A program made the position numbers and the translations under genes. 5,809 bases of DNA from Pseudorhodobacter antarcticus (lineage in GTDB: Bacteria > Pseudomonadota > Alphaproteobacteria > Rhodobacterales > Rhodobacteraceae): positions 1 through 5,809 of the forward strand of contig CAMAWZ010000165.1 in NCBI GenBank assembly GCA_945861995.1. The letters are read 5' to 3'. Positions 5,809-5,809 of this stretch are shown here, one piece after another. Under the pieces are notes generated by a model that was given only the letters and a program-made list of their open reading frames with translations, was not told the DNA's origin and did not search any database. Positions within the stretch are counted from its first letter, which is position 1, and each line of letters opens with the position of its first letter.

Positions 5809-5809
5809 T

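Overview
The window looks like a housekeeping stretch of an alphaproteobacterial chromosome, most likely from the Rhodobacteraceae/Roseobacter group. This rests on three things: the style of the proteins (a TIGR01459-type HAD hydrolase, a family II pyrophosphatase and a UPF0260 protein next to ribF), moderately GC-rich coding sequence, and a groESL operon controlled by a perfect CIRCE operator. Taxonomy is inferred from protein resemblance only; no database search was possible.

Layout. Bases 1-3640 hold five genes on the minus strand, read right to left: ppaC (Mn-dependent inorganic pyrophosphatase), a HAD IIA hydrolase, a MaoC-like hydratase, ribF (riboflavin kinase/FAD synthetase), and the N-terminal two thirds of a ycgN/UPF0260 cysteine-cluster protein that runs off the left edge. 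ppaC and the HAD gene are 4 nt apart. A 126-nt AT-rich gap with a plausible promoter separates them from maoC-ribF-ycgN. ribF and ycgN share a 4-nt ATGA overlap. Bases 3641-3827 are a divergent regulatory region, with a promoter facing left for ppaC and a promoter plus CIRCE operator facing right. Bases 3828-5808 hold groES and groEL on the plus strand, 46 nt apart. groEL is complete and ends one base before the window edge, so its terminator lies outside.

How the genes relate. GroES and GroEL form the chaperonin, and HrcA repression at CIRCE is the visible control. On the other strand, RibF makes FMN and then FAD and releases pyrophosphate, which PpaC can hydrolyse; the HAD enzyme may act on a small phosphate ester of unknown identity. 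This metabolic link is inferred from proximity. I found no mobile element, CRISPR array, tRNA, rRNA, prophage or defence system, and no gene-free stretch above 300 nt (the largest is 187 nt). I do not see a convincing new biological system. The most useful leads are the HAD protein with an altered catalytic motif I and the compact divergent promoter region.
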